A DNA stretch of 64,000 bases from Edaphobacter sp. (GTDB lineage: Bacteria > Acidobacteriota > Terriglobia > Terriglobales > Acidobacteriaceae), in contig NZ_JAPWKF010000007.1 of the NCBI RefSeq assembly GCF_028283685.1, positions 248,001-312,000 of the forward strand, read 5' to 3'. The position numbers and the translations under genes were made by a program. Shown here piece by piece: positions 62,916 to 64,000 of the stretch. The notes beneath the pieces are model-generated. The model did not search any database and was not told where the DNA came from. It saw nothing but the letters and a program-made list of their open reading frames with translations. How positions within the stretch are numbered: position 1 is the stretch's first letter; each line of letters opens with the position of its first letter.

Positions 62916-64000
62916 ATGGCAAGTGCTTTGTATCAGTCGATCGAGATTTTGAGCCGCGACAAGGGGATCGACCCGAATGTCGTGGTGGGCGCTGTGGAAG
63001 ATGCGATTGCGCTGGCGACCCGTAAGTACTACAAGACCCAGGAAAACATGCGGGCCGAGATGGACCGCGACACCGGCGAGATTCGGGCTTATGTGTACAA
63101 GACGGTGGTGGATACCCCGGAGCTGCTGGAGGACGAGGTTAACCAGCTGACGCTGGAGCAGGCTCGCGAGCTGGCTCCCGAGGTTGAGGTAGGCGGCGAG
63201 CTCCGTTTCTACAAGGACACCAGTCCGCTGGGCCGTATTGCGGCGCAGATGGCCAAGCAGGTGATCTTCCAGAAGGTTCGCGAGGCCGAGCGCGATACGG
63301 TGTTCAACGAGTACGCGCACCGCGCCAACGAGGTGCTGACGGCGACGGTGAAGCGCCTGGAGCCGATGGATGTGATCTTCGACATCGGCAAGGCCGAGGC
63401 CAGGATGCCGAAGCGCGAACAGAGCCGCCTCGAACAGTTTGCCGTGGGCGAGCGCGTTCGCGTGGTTCTGATCCGTGTGGATCGCGCAGCCAAGGGACCG
63501 CAGGTGATCGTCTCACGCGCCTCCCCGCTGCTGGTGCAGAACCTGTTCCAGAGCGAGGTTCCGGAGATCTACGACAATACGGTGTCGATCAAGGCGATCG
63601 CGCGTGAGGCGGGCGAGCGGACCAAGATTGCCGTGCAGTCGCGCGACAAGGACGTCGACCCGGTGGGTGCATGCGTGGGCATGAAGGGTATGCGCGTGCA
63701 GTCGATCATCCGCGAGCTTCGCGGCGAGAAGATTGACATCATCGAATACTCGGACGAGATTACGACGTTCGCCGAGAAGGCACTGCAGCCTGCGAAGGTG
63801 AGCCGTGTCTCGATCACCGATCTGGGCGAGAAGCAGCTTGAGGTGATCGTCGACGATACGCAGCTGTCGCTGGCGATCGGCAAGAAGGGCCAGAACGTTC
63901 GTCTTGCGGCGAAGCTGCTGCAGTGGAAGATCGATATCAAGAGCGAAGAGGAGAAGCGCCAGGAGGTCGAGCAGCAGATGACCGCCATGGGCGGCGGACC
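62916..64000 (+). CDS. nusA: Transcription termination/antitermination factor NusA, 5' part
   Basis: The frame is open at the right edge, giving 361 residues. The N-terminal RNA-polymerase-binding domain (1 to about 125) begins MASALYQSIEILSRDKGID; an S1 domain (about 130-200) with VLTATVKRLEPMDVIFDIG and the KH1/KH2 region (about 200-350) with VGACVGMKGMRVQSIIRELRGEKID (in parts) and AIGKKGQNVRLAAKL follow. It should continue outside the window and be followed by infB. The ATG at 62916 follows GAAGGACGAACAAC. It lies in the rimP-nusA operon. Confidence 0.95.
   Translation, partial: MASALYQSIEILSRDKGIDPNVVVGAVEDAIALATRKYYKTQENMRAEMDRDTGEIRAYVYKTVVDTPELLEDEVNQLTLEQARELAPEVEVGGELRFYKDTSPLGRIAAQMAKQVIFQKVREAERDTVFNEYAHRANEVLTATVKRLEPMDVIFDIGKAEARMPKREQSRLEQFAVGERVRVVLIRVDRAAKGPQVIVSRASPLLVQNLFQSEVPEIYDNTVSIKAIAREAGERTKIAVQSRDKDVDPVGACVGMKGMRVQSIIRELRGEKIDIIEYSDEITTFAEKALQPAKVSRVSITDLGEKQLEVIVDDTQLSLAIGKKGQNVRLAAKLLQWKIDIKSEEEKRQEVEQQMTAMGGG

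Noticed and set aside
1..64000. CRISPR arrays, prophage or transposon genes
   Set aside because: No regularly spaced repeats, transposase, integrase or phage structural genes were seen.

Overview
The window looks like a chromosomal segment of an acidobacterium of the class Terriglobia (Terriglobus / Granulicella / Edaphobacter-like). This is an inference from several things seen together: moderately high GC; three very large Oar-type TonB-dependent receptors with an N-terminal carboxypeptidase-regulatory-like domain; many Tat- and Sec-exported sugar-acid enzymes; a quinoprotein-like propeller paired with a diheme cytochrome; and strings of carbohydrate-use genes between housekeeping genes. 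I see no phage, insertion sequence, CRISPR array or plasmid functions.

Layout. 1-5.7 kb: the end of cydB, an ABC ATPase, a DoxX-like protein, an AIM24/TIGR00266 protein and two tandem Tat-exported lactonases. 5.8-18.8 kb: nine collinear minus-strand genes, in transcription order an ACS-type MFS transporter, sensor kinase, response regulator, TonB-dependent receptor, RraA-like protein, SelA-like PLP enzyme, RidA-like protein, second SelA-like PLP enzyme and amidohydrolase. All five enzymes carry export signals, so this reads as a periplasmic sugar-acid or amino-sugar-acid pathway with its own outer-membrane receptor, inner-membrane transporter and two-component control. A 21-bp element is shared by the receptor and MFS promoter regions. 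19-22.7 kb: DHA2 MFS pump, threonine-aldolase-like enzyme and a two-gene orphan unit. 22.8-34.6 kb: second receptor, an IclR-HTH/periplasmic-binding-protein fusion regulator, mannonate dehydratase, an SDR, an SMP-30 lactonase and a large exported propeller protein broken by a frameshift; together a uronate/aldonate module.

34.8-46.8 kb: hflX, then a ROK regulator, ThuA protein, quinoprotein-like propeller, diheme cytochrome c, third receptor (also frameshifted) and a GH35/DUF5597 glycosidase. 47.1-58.3 kb: tRNA-Leu(UAG), DUF3467 protein, a GT39 glycosyltransferase, an alkaline-phosphatase-superfamily phosphodiesterase, a TPR / NfeD / outer-membrane barrel group, GNAT, a second GT39 and nrnA. 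58.3-64 kb: rbfA, DUF503, guaB, a small membrane protein, then rimP and nusA (cut by the right edge) on the plus strand.

The strongest candidate for an undescribed system is the 5.8-18.8 kb block: PLP-dependent lyases of the SelA/DgaE type, RidA and RraA are normally cytoplasmic, but here each has a Tat or Sec leader.
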